A stretch of DNA of 64,000 nucleotides from Herpetosiphonaceae bacterium (lineage in GTDB: Bacteria; Chloroflexota; Chloroflexia; Chloroflexales; Kallotenuaceae), in NCBI GenBank assembly GCA_036374795.1, contig DASUTC010000155.1, positions 1-64,000 of the forward strand, in the 5' to 3' direction. Position 1 is the first letter of the stretch, and each line of letters begins with the position of its first letter. This document shows positions 16,313 through 25,658 of this stretch, piece by piece. A program made the position numbers and the translations under genes. The notes beneath the pieces are model-generated. The model saw only the letters and a list, made by a program, of their open reading frames with translations. It searched no databases and had not been told where the DNA came from.

Positions 16313-16543
16313 GGAAGCCTACACTGGCTCCATGTTAAACGCACGGCAGCACAATGCAGGCTTCCTGTGTTGGGGGGAGGCGAGTGTTCCGGGGGGAGCC
16401 GTAGTATAGCACGACGACCGGCGATCGATCCAATGCCGATCGCTGTTTGCGCTGTCCAAAACTACGCCCTATCGTAGGCATCCTGGGTCAGGCCGAACCG
16501 GTACTTTTGGATGTCCGTGCCGCGTCGGCGGCGATCGATCCGC

Positions 16544-17689
16544 TCAGACGGTGCCAACCGCGAGCATATAGATCGCCGCCTCCTCCGTGCCATCCACGCC
16601 AAGCATCGCATTGATCGCGTCGTCCATGAACGCGCCGACCGCGCACGCGCCGAGGCCCATCGACGTTGCCGCGAGATACACGTTCTGCCCCAGATGCCCG
16701 GCTTCGATCAGGCCGTAGCGATAGGTCCGATCCTGGTACTTCCAGCGCATCCGCTGGAAAATAACCGTGAAAAAAAGCACCACGCTGGCCTGTCCCAGGA
16801 ACTCCTGCATCAACCCCTGGCGCACCACCAGCTCGCGCAGATCGACGCTCTGCAACTGCTCCAGGCTATGCGCCTGCACGCCGTAATGATACAGCCCCGC
16901 GCTCAGCCCCTCTACCTGATGCACCACGGCATAGATCTCGATCGGGTAGAGCGCGCCCGACGACGGCGTGGCCCGCAGCCGGTGGCCCCAGCGCTCGCTG
17001 GTCAGGCCGCCGGTCAAAAACAGCAGCCGCGAGAGCTGATCCAGCGTCATCGGCGCGGCAGCGTAGGAGCGGGTCGAGCGACGGCGACGCATCGCGTCCT
17101 CGGTGGCGAGGCCGCCCTCGAAGCTCGGCGGCGGCAGCGCGATCGTCTGAGCGTCGGGATAGGTTTTATACAACGGCGGCTGCTGGCCCCAGTTCGCAAC
17201 CGTGCCCAGCACATCGATCACGCCCGGCTTGCTCCACTCGTGATAGACCACGCCGAGATCGGAGCCTTGCGCAATCACCGGCGGAGGACGTAGCCCGCGC
17301 CCGACGATCCATCCACCGATCGCGCCCAGCGCCAGGCTCAGGAAGCCACGCCGCGAGACAAGCAGCTGGCGTGTCGTCTGGAGCATACGTGCGCGCGTGG
17401 GCGCTCCCGCAGGCACAGGCTGCGGCCCGCCGGCGCGCAGCGCATGTCTGCGGTCCCGCCGTGACAGCCGAAACCGCGCATAGCCGATCAGCCGCTCCCA
17501 GGTGAGCCACACATGCGCCAGCGCCAGGGCGGTCATGACGTATCCGGCATACGTGTGATACACAAAATCGTTGAGATCCCACAGTTGCGCGACCAGACCC
17601 GTGACGATCACGACGACCACCACGATCAGCAGCCCGGCGCTGACCGCATAGTTCAAATCATGGCGCAATCGCTTCATACGCGCCCCCAT
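16544..17689 (-). CDS. membrane-anchored SagB-type nitroreductase
   Basis: A 381-residue protein with an unusual order. Residues about 5-80 hold two or three hydrophobic helices (YAVSAGLLIVVVVVIVTGLV, YHTYAGYVMTALALAHVWLTW), resembling cytochrome b561-like or DUF4405 membrane modules. A twin-arginine-like motif SRRGFLSLALGAIGGWIVG follows at about 107-125. The rest is an FMN nitroreductase domain of SagB type, with RRRSTRSYAAAPMTLDQLS, ATPSSGALYPIEIYAV, FQRMRWKYQDRTYRYGLIEAGHLGQNVYL (in parts) and GLGACAVGAF. SagB proteins oxidise azolines in peptide maturation, but relatives outside such clusters are generic dehydrogenases; no SagC/D is nearby. Two starts, 17689 and 17677, are possible; GGGGG before the latter is a slightly better site. 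Confidence 0.82.
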   Translation of the reverse strand: MGARMKRLRHDLNYAVSAGLLIVVVVVIVTGLVAQLWDLNDFVYHTYAGYVMTALALAHVWLTWERLIGYARFRLSRRDRRHALRAGGPQPVPAGAPTRARMLQTTRQLLVSRRGFLSLALGAIGGWIVGRGLRPPPVIAQGSDLGVVYHEWSKPGVIDVLGTVANWGQQPPLYKTYPDAQTIALPPPSFEGGLATEDAMRRRRSTRSYAAAPMTLDQLSRLLFLTGGLTSERWGHRLRATPSSGALYPIEIYAVVHQVEGLSAGLYHYGVQAHSLEQLQSVDLRELVVRQGLMQEFLGQASVVLFFTVIFQRMRWKYQDRTYRYGLIEAGHLGQNVYLAATSMGLGACAVGAFMDDAINAMLGVDGTEEAAIYMLAVGTV

Positions 17690-17704
17690 CGTAATGGATG
17701 CCTC

Positions 17705-17794
17705 GTGCAGAATCGAGGACCCTGTTCGGGAAAGCCCTCCAGGCGATTCTGCACCAGAAGGGGAATGTCTGGGGAACTCCCCCAACTTCCCAGC
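17705..17794. repeat. family D double-hairpin element, copy 1
   Basis: Begins GTGCAGAATCG and continues to GGCGATTCTGCAC (first stem), then AAGGGGAATGTCTGGGG AACTCCCCCA (second stem) and ends near CAGCC. It lies about 15 bases upstream of the SagB-type gene. Matching copies are at 35541-35623 and 44723-44802. Confidence 0.8.
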
Positions 17795-17894
17795 CATTTG
17801 TTTTTGTGCCGTTATCGTGTTGTTCTTTGTGCTGTCGACTCCCGCATGAGCGATGCCATGAGACACCGGCGACACGCCCGGCATCGTCCTTATT

Positions 17895-17921
17895 CTTAGA
17901 ATCTTCTTAGACTTTCCTCAG
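17895..17921 (+). promoter_or_regulatory. 11-bp-spaced CTTAG repeats, probable response-regulator site
   Basis: CTTAG (17895-17899), CTTAG (17906-17910) and CTCAG (17917-17921) are spaced exactly 11 bp apart, one helical turn. OmpR/PhoB-type regulators bind such direct repeats. The gene for such a regulator starts at 18138. A -10-like TATCCT sits at 17954-17959, within GGCGTTATCCTT, a 12-base string repeated upstream of htrA. Confidence 0.6.
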
Positions 17922-18137
17922 CAGCCTTTTATTCCCGGCCCAACAACTGGCGTTATCCTTAGAGATCAACCTCGCTGCATAGATTGATGATGCGATACTT
18001 GCGGTAAACTAGAAGGTGGTAGCGTCACCTGCTCGACGACTCGAACGCTGGGAGATGAGGGCACGGCTGCTGGATCGCCCGCGCCCGCTTCATCTGCCTG
18101 TCGGGCAGCGGCTGTGATGGGCTTGAAGGATAGAACT

Positions 18138-18815
18138 ATGACAACCGTTTTGATCGCGGATGACGACCGCAAAATCATCGATATGCTGCGCCGGACATTA
18201 GCCTACGAAGGCTATCATGTTGTCACCGCCGCCGATGGCCTCGAAGCGCTGGCCCAGGCGCAGGCGCAGCGCCCCGACGTGGTGATCCTCGACTGGTGGA
18301 TGCCGGGACTCGATGGCATCGAGGTGGCCCGGCGGATTCGCGAGGCCGACTCCACGCCGATCTTGATGCTGACCGCTCGCGACGCGATCGAAGATCGTGT
18401 GCAGGGCCTGGATAGCGGCGCGGACGATTATCTAGTCAAGCCATTCGCGCCCGCTGAGCTGCTGGCGCGGCTTCGCGCGCTGCTGCGTCGCTCGGAGAAT
18501 GCCAGCAACGAGCGTCCGCTGTCGTACGCCGATCTGCACCTCGATCCGGTGACACGCGAGACGCGGCGCGGCGATCGGCACTTCAACCTCAGCCCCAAAG
18601 AGTTCGATCTGCTGGCATATCTGCTGCGCCATCCGCGCCAGGTGCTGCCGCGCGATCGGATCTTGCAAGATGTGTGGGGCTACGACTTCGGCGGCGACGG
18701 CAATGTGCTGGAAGTCTATATCGGGTACCTGCGCGCCAAGACCGAGGCGGGCAGCGAGGCACGGCTGATCCAGACCGTGCGGGGCGTCGGGTATGTCTTG
18801 CGCGAAGGCGCGTAA
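18138..18815 (+). CDS. OmpR/MprA-type response regulator
   Basis: A 225-residue two-domain regulator. The receiver (about 1-118) has the acidic pocket ADDD at 8-11, the phosphorylated Asp in [13 protein letters not shown] at about 52, Thr in MLTARD and Lys in VKPFAPAEL. The C-terminal winged helix (about 130-225) has [38 protein letters not shown]-like [14 protein letters not shown] and the closing [14 protein letters not shown] 18138 follows AAGGA; an upstream ATG at 18114 is less likely. The kinase gene starts 67 bases downstream and htrA follows, like mprAB-pepD in mycobacteria and cpxRA-degP in E. coli. It probably regulates itself and htrA through the CTTAG repeats. Confidence 0.93.
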   Translation: MTTVLIADDDRKIIDMLRRTLAYEGYHVVTAADGLEALAQAQAQRPDVVILDWWMPGLDGIEVARRIREADSTPILMLTARDAIEDRVQGLDSGADDYLVKPFAPAELLARLRALLRRSENASNERPLSYADLHLDPVTRETRRGDRHFNLSPKEFDLLAYLLRHPRQVLPRDRILQDVWGYDFGGDGNVLEVYIGYLRAKTEAGSEARLIQTVRGVGYVLREGA

Positions 18816-18882
18816 ACGGTTCGTGATTGTTACTGCCCTGCGGGCAGCGCGCCCCGGCGCGATTGGGTATCGTAGAAAGTCT

Positions 18883-20355
18883 ATGTCTGTGCGTCTCCGG
18901 CTTACAGTGCTGTATAGCTCAATCCTGGCGTTCACGTTGATCGCCTTTAGCATCGTCCTGTACGTCACGCTATCGCGGCTGACCCTCGGCGTCGTAGCCG
19001 ACACGCTGGCCGAGGAAGCGAAACGTCTGCTCGATCGGAAAGTGATCGACGACCAGATTTTCCTCTTCAACGGCCAGGAGTATCGTCTGGGACGGATCGT
19101 GCTTCCGGCCAGTGGCTTTGCCGCGCCCCAGACATATGTGCAGACGATCAATGCTGGGGGCATCGTCACCAGCCGTACCGCGAATCTGGTCGACGAGGGC
19201 GTCGTGCTCCCGCTAAGCGACGCGGCCTTTGAGGCCGTCTTCAGCGGGGAGAAGACAATTGAGCAGGCCACGGTTAAAGATGGCAAGCTACTTGTATTCA
19301 CCAGGCCGGTCGTCGTCGAAGGCAACCGCATCGTCGGCGCGGTGCAGGTCGCGCGCTCGCTGGATGAGTACGTACAGTCGCAGGACACGCTGCGGAGAAT
19401 ACTAGTTATCGGCAGTATCGTCGTCACGGTGATCGCCTTTGGCATCGGCTGGATGCTGGCGGGCATCGCGCTGCGGCCCATCGATCGCATCACCCATACG
19501 GCGCAGGCGATCGGCACGGAGCGCGATTTTGGGCGGCGCGTGGACTACACCGGCCCATACGACGAGATCGGGCGGCTGGCGACGACCTTCAACGAGATGC
19601 TGGGAGCGCTCCAGAGCGCCTATCGCCAGGAAGCGCAGGCGCTCCAGGCGCAGCGGCGATTCGTTGCCGACGCCTCGCACGAGCTGCGCACGCCGCTGAC
19701 GACGATCCGGGGCAACATCGCGCTCTTACAGCGCGAGCCGCCGATCAGCAGCGAGGACCGCATCGACGTGCTGGCCGACATGGCCGACGAAAGCGAGCGC
19801 ATGAGTCGGCTGGTCAACGATCTGCTGGTGCTGGCCCGCGCCGACGCCGGTCGTCCGCTGCGCAGCGAGCCGGTGGCGCTCAGACCGCTGATCGAGGACG
19901 TGTGCCGCAAAGTCAGAGTAGTTGCGGCGCAGCATACCATCGACTGTACGCAGCTTGACGACGTGAGCGTCCAGGGCGACGAAGACGCGATCAAGCAAGT
20001 CCTGCTGATTTTGCTCGACAACGGGCGCAAGTTCACGCCGCCGGGCGGCCAGATCGTCGTCACCACCGAGGAAGCGCCGCAGCAGGTGATCATCCATGTG
20101 CGCGATACCGGCCTGGGTATCGATCCGGCAGCGCTCCCGCATATCTTCGAGCGCTTTTATCGCGGCGATAGCTCGCGGACCGGCGGCGGCGCAGGGCTTG
20201 GTCTGGCAATCGCTCAATCGCTGGTCAAGGCGCAGCACGGAACAATCGGCGTCACCAGCACGATCGGCGAGGGCAGCACCTTTACGATCAGGCTGCCGAA
20301 GGCCAGCCAGGCTGCTCCCATTGAGCGCACGGCAGCCGCAGCCGACGGCTCTTAG
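18883..20355 (+). CDS. sensor histidine kinase (MprB-like)
   Basis: A 490-residue membrane kinase, partner of the preceding regulator. TM1 is [19 protein letters not shown] at about residues 10-28; an extracytoplasmic sensing region of about 140 residues follows; TM2 is [20 protein letters not shown] at about 173-192. A HAMP linker precedes the HisKA box [16 protein letters not shown] with the phosphorylated His near 266. The ATP-binding domain has [13 protein letters not shown] (N box), [22 protein letters not shown] and [19 protein letters not shown] (G boxes). ATG 18883 is chosen because the frame upstream overlaps the regulator gene and its first in-frame residues are not membrane-like. 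The signal is probably envelope stress, inferred from the adjacent htrA. Confidence 0.92.
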   Translation: MSVRLRLTVLYSSILAFTLIAFSIVLYVTLSRLTLGVVADTLAEEAKRLLDRKVIDDQIFLFNGQEYRLGRIVLPASGFAAPQTYVQTINAGGIVTSRTANLVDEGVVLPLSDAAFEAVFSGEKTIEQATVKDGKLLVFTRPVVVEGNRIVGAVQVARSLDEYVQSQDTLRRILVIGSIVVTVIAFGIGWMLAGIALRPIDRITHTAQAIGTERDFGRRVDYTGPYDEIGRLATTFNEMLGALQSAYRQEAQALQAQRRFVADASHELRTPLTTIRGNIALLQREPPISSEDRIDVLADMADESERMSRLVNDLLVLARADAGRPLRSEPVALRPLIEDVCRKVRVVAAQHTIDCTQLDDVSVQGDEDAIKQVLLILLDNGRKFTPPGGQIVVTTEEAPQQVIIHVRDTGLGIDPAALPHIFERFYRGDSSRTGGGAGLGLAIAQSLVKAQHGTIGVTSTIGEGSTFTIRLPKASQAAPIERTAAAADGS

Positions 20356-20427
20356 TAAATTCTCAGACCGGGCTAAGGAGCTACTAAGCTGCTGCTAAGT
20401 AACTCCTTAGCTTGCGGCGTTATCCTT
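20351..20427 (+). promoter_or_regulatory. htrA promoter with 11-bp CTAAG repeats and 18-bp dyad
   Basis: CTTAG-N6-CTCAG (20351-20366) is followed by CTAAG at 20373, 20384 and 20395, all spaced 11 bp. The same bases form an inverted repeat of two 18-base arms (20372-20389 and 20394-20411) with 16 matches and a four-base loop. GGCGTTATCCTT (20416-20427) supplies a -10-like box and is identical to the string upstream of the response-regulator gene. No good -35 box is seen, which suits an activator-dependent promoter. Confidence 0.65.
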
Positions 20428-20464
20428 CAGCCAATCCATAAAGTGACAAACCCGGAGGAAACGC

Positions 20465-21712
20465 ATGTTCCCCTATCGATTCGATCAATCATCGGCGTCG
20501 ACACCGACACCAGCACCCGCTGCGCCAACGCCCACACCGACGCGCAGTAAACGCCGTCTCGGCACGGCGGCCCTGCTGATCGCGGCGCTCTCCGGCGGCG
20601 CGGTCGGCGGCGGCGCGGTCGGCGCAGTAGCCGCTACATACTGGATCGCGCCGCAGACCTCGGCTGCACCACAAACCCCACCTGCCGCCAGCCCGGCCCC
20701 CAACAACGCATCGGCACCCAGCATGGCGACCGTCGCCAATAGCGCGGTTGCTCCAAACATCGCCGGAAGCGTGTTTAGCAAAGTCAGCCCGGCGGTGGTA
20801 CGCATCACCGTTTCCGGCGGCATCAGCGCCTACACCGCCGAGGGTAGCGGATCGGGCTTCGTGGTCGATGCGAAGGGCCTGATCCTGACCAACAACCACG
20901 TCGTCGAGAATGCGCGCGTGGTCAGCGTCAAGTTTAACAGCGGCGAGACGCGCGAGGCGCAGGTGCTCGGCACCGATCGCGGCAACGACCTGGCGCTGCT
21001 CAAGGTCGACCTGCCGGAGAATGTGCCGGTTGCCGCGCTGGGCGACTCGGAGCAGGTGCAGGTCGGCGAGACGGCCATCGCGATCGGCAGCCCCTTTGGA
21101 CTGGACCAGACCGTGACGCAGGGGATCATCAGCGCGATCCACCGCAACTGGAATCCCGGCAATGGTCGGACGCAGCGCAACCTGCTTCAGACCGACGCGC
21201 CGATCAACCCCGGCAACTCCGGCGGCCCGCTGCTCAACGCGCGCGGCGAGGTGATCGGCATCAACACGATGATCGAAAGCCCGGTGCGCGGCTCGGTCGG
21301 CGTCGGCTTCGCCGTGCCGATCAACACCGCCAAGCAGCGCCTATCGCAGCTTGAGGCCGGCGCGAACCTTGAGCCGGTCTGGCTGGGCATCAGCGGGCAA
21401 GAGCTGGACGAGACGATCGCCAAAGATCAGAGCCTATCGGTCAGCGAGGGCGTGCTGGTCGTGGGCATCGTGCCGGGCAGCCCCGCCGATCAGGCGGGTC
21501 TGCGCGGCGGGCAGAGCATCAACGAGCGCATTCCGCGCGGCGGCGATGTGATTACCGCGATCGACGGCAAGGCGGTCACGAATGTCGATGAGATCAGCGC
21601 GCGGCTGGCTGACAAGAAGCCCGGCGATACTGTCACGCTGACCGTCGTGCGCGACGGCCAGGAGCAGCAGCTCGATGTGACGCTGCAAGCCTGGCCGCGT
21701 CAGGCGGGCTAA
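20465..21712 (+). CDS. htrA: HtrA/DegP-type serine protease
   Basis: Membrane-anchored trypsin-like protease with one PDZ domain, acting on misfolded proteins outside the cytoplasm. Of 415 residues, about 1-25 are a polar cytoplasmic tail, about 35-60 a signal anchor (ALLIAALSGGAVGGGAVGAV), and about 60-100 a Pro/Ala linker. The catalytic triad is visible: His in LILTNNHVVENA (about 146), Asp in GNDLALLKVDLPE (about 176) and Ser in NPGNSGGPLLN (about 252). The PDZ domain starts near 300 with LGISGQELDE and includes GVLVVGIVPGSPADQAGL and GDVITAIDGKAV. It lies 109 bases after the kinase gene, behind a promoter with the same repeats as the regulator gene, so it is probably the main target of the two-component system. 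Confidence 0.95.
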   Translation: MFPYRFDQSSASTPTPAPAAPTPTPTRSKRRLGTAALLIAALSGGAVGGGAVGAVAATYWIAPQTSAAPQTPPAASPAPNNASAPSMATVANSAVAPNIAGSVFSKVSPAVVRITVSGGISAYTAEGSGSGFVVDAKGLILTNNHVVENARVVSVKFNSGETREAQVLGTDRGNDLALLKVDLPENVPVAALGDSEQVQVGETAIAIGSPFGLDQTVTQGIISAIHRNWNPGNGRTQRNLLQTDAPINPGNSGGPLLNARGEVIGINTMIESPVRGSVGVGFAVPINTAKQRLSQLEAGANLEPVWLGISGQELDETIAKDQSLSVSEGVLVVGIVPGSPADQAGLRGGQSINERIPRGGDVITAIDGKAVTNVDEISARLADKKPGDTVTLTVVRDGQEQQLDVTLQAWPRQAG

Positions 21713-21750
21713 AGAACAAAGGAACAACGGGAGAACCAAGCACCAAGACC
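21711..21750. repeat. family A 8-mer word array after htrA
   Basis: Starts at the htrA stop codon itself: AAAGAACAAAGG, AACAACGG, GAGAACCAAG, CACCAAGACC. It is the first part of an A-R-B composite that runs to the moxR start codon at 21869. Confidence 0.72.
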
Positions 21751-21762
21751 TAGGAGGCTCGT

Positions 21763-21822
21763 TCCCCTCTCTTACAGCAGTGGGAGAGGGGGTGGCGCGC
21801 AAGCGCCGGGGGTGAGGGCCTC
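21763..21822 (+). repeat. family R CCCCTCTC hairpin element, copy 1
   Basis: CCCCTCTC pairs with GGGAGAGGGG around a TTACAGCAGT-like loop, followed by GGCGC...GCGCC and GGGGGTGAGGGCC. Related copies lie at 27789-27855 and 62585-62640 (inverted) and at 57678-57732 and 60137-60215. Confidence 0.75.
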
Positions 21823-21824
21823 AC

Positions 21825-21868
21825 CTCGAAACTCTGAACGTTGAACTCAAAACTGGAAACTCGAAACT
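21825..21868 (+). repeat. family B 7-mer word array before moxR
   Basis: Words of the form CGAAACT, CTGAACG, TTGAACT, CAAAACT, GGAAACT, CGAAACT run right up to the moxR ATG. The array would form the 5' leader of moxR; no conventional ribosome site is seen apart from the GGAAAC words. Confidence 0.72.
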
Positions 21869-22886
<1,018 letters not shown>

Positions 22887-22897
<11 letters not shown>

Positions 22898-23915
22898 GCT
22901 GCGCGGCAGGATCGCGCGTGCGCTGCGCAGCGATCAGCCGCCCGCAGCCGCTCACCCGAAACAGCGACAGCCTGAGACTCCGGTCGGGCTGCTGCGGCGC
23001 ATGCACTGGACGGTGCTCCGCCCGCTGGCGACGCATCTCGGCGGCGACGAGCGCTCGCTGGTGCGTGGCTCCGGCATGGAGCTGGCCGAGGTGCGGGAGT
23101 ACCAGCCCGGCGACGATGTGCGCCACATCGACTGGAATACTACGGCGCGCACCGATCGCCCGTTCGTGCGCGAGGCGCTGACCGAGCGGGCGCTGGATGT
23201 GTGGCTGATCGTCGACGTCAGCGCGTCGCTCAACTGGGGCACCGCGGAGTGCCTGAAGCGCGAGCGCGCCTTGGAGTTTGCCGCCGTGGCGGGCCAGCTC
23301 TTCGCGCAGCGCGGGCACCGGCTTGGCGCGCTCCTGTTCGCCGATCGTCCGCTGAGCTTTATGCCGCCGGGAGCCGGTCAGACGCATCTGCTGCGGCTGC
23401 TTGACGGTATCCAGCATGAGACGCGACACACGCGATCGGGCGCGACGGACCTGGCCGGGGCGCTGGCGCGCGTCCACGGCGTGATCCGCCGCCGGTCGCT
23501 GCTGATCGTCGTCTCGGACTTTCTCGCGCCGACGGGCTGGCAGACGCCGCTGGCGCTGCTGGCACAGCGCCACGAACTGATCGCGGTGCGGCTCCACGAT
23601 CCGCGTGAGGCCGAGCTACCGGATATTGGATTAGTGACCTTTGAAGATCCCGAAACTGGCAGCCAGCTTGTCGTCAACACCCACGATCGCGGGCTGCGGG
23701 AGCGTTTTCAGCAGGCGGCGCTGGAGCAGGCCGCGCGGATTCGCACCGATCTGGCGCGCTGTGGCGCTGAGTACCTGGCGCTGGGAACCGATACAGCGCT
23801 GCTGCCGGTGCTGGTTCGCTTCCTGAGCGCCCGCAGGCTCAGACGCACGCTTCATGCGCCTGCCAGCGTGATTGTCCGGCGACTAGGCACAGCTGAGCCG
23901 ACGAGCTTGTACTAA
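22887..23915 (+). CDS. DUF58 domain protein of the MoxR operon
   Basis: A 342-residue protein. The family signature REYQPGDDVRHIDWNTTART lies at about residues 71-90, followed by PFVREALTERALDVWLIVDVSASLNWG. That last part is the VWA-like core with a degenerate metal site (DVSAS). LLIVVSDFLAPTGW and EAELPDIGLVTFEDPETG are also typical. No transmembrane segment is seen. ATG 22887 is preceded by CGGAG and overlaps the end of the MoxR gene, suggesting translational coupling. The partner ATPase and VWA protein are its neighbours; the client of the complex is not evident from this window, although htrA upstream points to the envelope. Confidence 0.92.
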
Positions 23916-23924
23916 GAGGCTTGC

Positions 23925-24869
23925 ATGACATTTCAATGGCCTTATCTACTGTTGAGCCTGGCACTGATCCCGATTCTGATAGGGGTGTATATCCTGGCGC
24001 AGCGCCGCCGCCGCGCCTACGCCGTGCGCTTTACCAACCTGGCACTGCTGAGCGAAGTCGTCGGTCGCGGCCCCGGCGTGCGGCGGCACATTCCACCGAT
24101 GCTCTACCTGCTCGGCCTCGCGGCGCTGCTGGTAAGCATTGCCCGTCCGATGGCGGTGGTGGCGGTGCCGCGCGATCAGACGACGGTGATGCTGGTGATG
24201 GACGTATCCGGCTCGATGGCCGCCGACGATCTGAAGCCGGATCGGATGACGGCGGCGAAGGAGGCCGCGCAGGCGTTTGTCGCGGCGCTGCCCGCGAGCG
24301 TGCAGGTTGGCGTGGTCAGCTTTAGCACGGGCGCGCGGCTCAACGCGCCGCCTACCGAGGATCGCGAGCAGGTGAAGCGCGCGATCGACCGGCTGAGCTA
24401 TGGCGGCGGCACCGCGATCGGCGATGGCCTGTATCTCGCGCTCGATCAGCTTGCGCAGCGGCCAGCCGACGATGCGGATAAGCCAGCGCCGGGTCTGGTG
24501 GTTCTGCTGTCGGACGGGCAGCCGACGCTAGGCATTCCCGTCGAAGAGGCGACCGAGCGCGCCCGGCAGGAGCAGGTCAAAGTCTATACCGTAGGCATCG
24601 GGCAGCGGGGCGAGACGCCAGTCGTGCTGGGCGGTATTCCGGTGCGGCTCGACGAGGCCACGCTGCAAAAGATCGCCGCCGCGACCGACGGCGAGTACTT
24701 CTACGCGGCGGAGTCGGGCGAGCTGAAAAAGATCTATCAGCAGCTCGGCTCGCAGATGAGCTGGGTCGAGGAGTACACCGAAGTGACGGCGCTGGTGAGT
24801 GGCCTCGGCACGCTGTTTGTCGTCGCCGGGGGATTGCTGAGCCTGCGCTGGTTCCAACAGTTCCCGTAG
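23925..24869 (+). CDS. BatA-like VWA domain membrane protein
   Basis: A 314-residue protein. An N-terminal hydrophobic segment (YLLLSLALIPILIGVYIL, about 6-23), a second one near 60-78 and a C-terminal helix (VSGLGTLFVVAGGLLSL, about 288-304) frame a von Willebrand factor A domain at about 88-270. The metal-ion-dependent adhesion site is intact: VMDVSGSMAADDL gives DxSxS, GGGTAIGDGL supplies the Thr, and VVLLSDGQPTLG the Asp. Size and layout match BatA of the aerotolerance-type operons. It begins nine bases after the DUF58 gene and ends the operon before a bidirectional terminator. Confidence 0.92.
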   Translation: MTFQWPYLLLSLALIPILIGVYILAQRRRRAYAVRFTNLALLSEVVGRGPGVRRHIPPMLYLLGLAALLVSIARPMAVVAVPRDQTTVMLVMDVSGSMAADDLKPDRMTAAKEAAQAFVAALPASVQVGVVSFSTGARLNAPPTEDREQVKRAIDRLSYGGGTAIGDGLYLALDQLAQRPADDADKPAPGLVVLLSDGQPTLGIPVEEATERARQEQVKVYTVGIGQRGETPVVLGGIPVRLDEATLQKIAAATDGEYFYAAESGELKKIYQQLGSQMSWVEEYTEVTALVSGLGTLFVVAGGLLSLRWFQQFP

Positions 24870-24891
24870 CCACGCGCGCGGAGTAGCCAGC

Positions 24892-24925
24892 AAAAAAGCG
24901 GGGCGCTGAGCGCCCCGCTGGTTGT
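24892..24925. terminator. bidirectional terminator between convergent genes
   Basis: AAAAAA followed by a perfect 9-bp GCGGGGCGC stem (24898-24906 with 24910-24918; one further A-T pair), loop TGA. On the minus strand six U residues follow the stem, a classical terminator for the DUF892 gene; on the plus strand GGTTGTAT follows. Confidence 0.85.
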
Positions 24926-24939
24926 ATCGTGAGCGTTTG

Positions 24940-25449
24940 CTAGCGACCGCGCTCCTGCGCCGACATCGCCTGCTGCAAAAGCTGCGGGATGCTCTGCTCG
25001 ACCCGCTGCGATGTCTGCTCCTCCTGCTGCAAGTTCTGCTGGAGCAGCCGCAAGACCTCGTTCTGGCCCATCAGCCGCGCGCCCTCGATCAGACCCCGGT
25101 AGCTGGCGACCTCGTAGTGCTCGACCTTGGAGGCTGAGCCTGCGATCACGCAATCGAGAATCGCCGGATTGCCCGACGCCTCTTTCATCGTCTTCTGGCC
25201 CTCTGTGACAAGACCCGCCGCCGCGTCGCACTTGACGCGCTTGGGCTTCTCGCCCAGGGCGCTGTACACCTGCTCCAGGTTCTTGATCTGCTGCTCGGTC
25301 TGGCCGATATGCTCCTGCAAGAGCGTCTTGACGGTGGAGTTATTGGCCTGCTTCAACATCTCCTGCTGCGCTTCCAGAAAGCGATGCTCGGCGTCGTAGA
25401 TGTCTCCCAGCTCATGGATGAACTTCTCGTTCAGGTCTTTGATTGCCAT
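24940..25449 (-). CDS. DUF892 ferritin-like protein (YciE/YciF type)
   Basis: A 169-residue all-helical protein of the YciF/DUF892 group within the ferritin-like superfamily. The opening MAIKDLNEKFIHELGDIYDAE is diagnostic; acidic and His residues for a di-iron site occur in ELGDIYDAEHRFLEAQ (about 13-28), LQEHIGQTEQQI and the later KVEHYEVASYRGLIEGA (about 107-123). Members are linked with osmotic and oxidative stress. ATG 25447-25449 (complement) follows AGGAGGAGGAAG, an extended ribosome site. It is divergent from the SRPBCC gene across a 209-base gap that probably holds both promoters. Confidence 0.9.
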   Translation of the reverse strand: MAIKDLNEKFIHELGDIYDAEHRFLEAQQEMLKQANNSTVKTLLQEHIGQTEQQIKNLEQVYSALGEKPKRVKCDAAAGLVTEGQKTMKEASGNPAILDCVIAGSASKVEHYEVASYRGLIEGARLMGQNEVLRLLQQNLQQEEQTSQRVEQSIPQLLQQAMSAQERGR

Positions 25450-25658
25450 GTCTTCCTCCTCCTCAAACCTTGCCTCAAGTGCATCCGTGGAACGGGTTAC
25501 GCGCTCCACAAGGAGCCAGGTTCGAGCAAGATGTAGGCCAGGGTTGTGCCGTGTGCGCATCCTCCACCTGCTCCAATGGGGACCGAGGCTGGCTAGCTGC
25601 TGGTACGTTTTTTGCGAAAGCTTCACCGCAGTAAACATCTTAGGCAAGGAGGACAACC

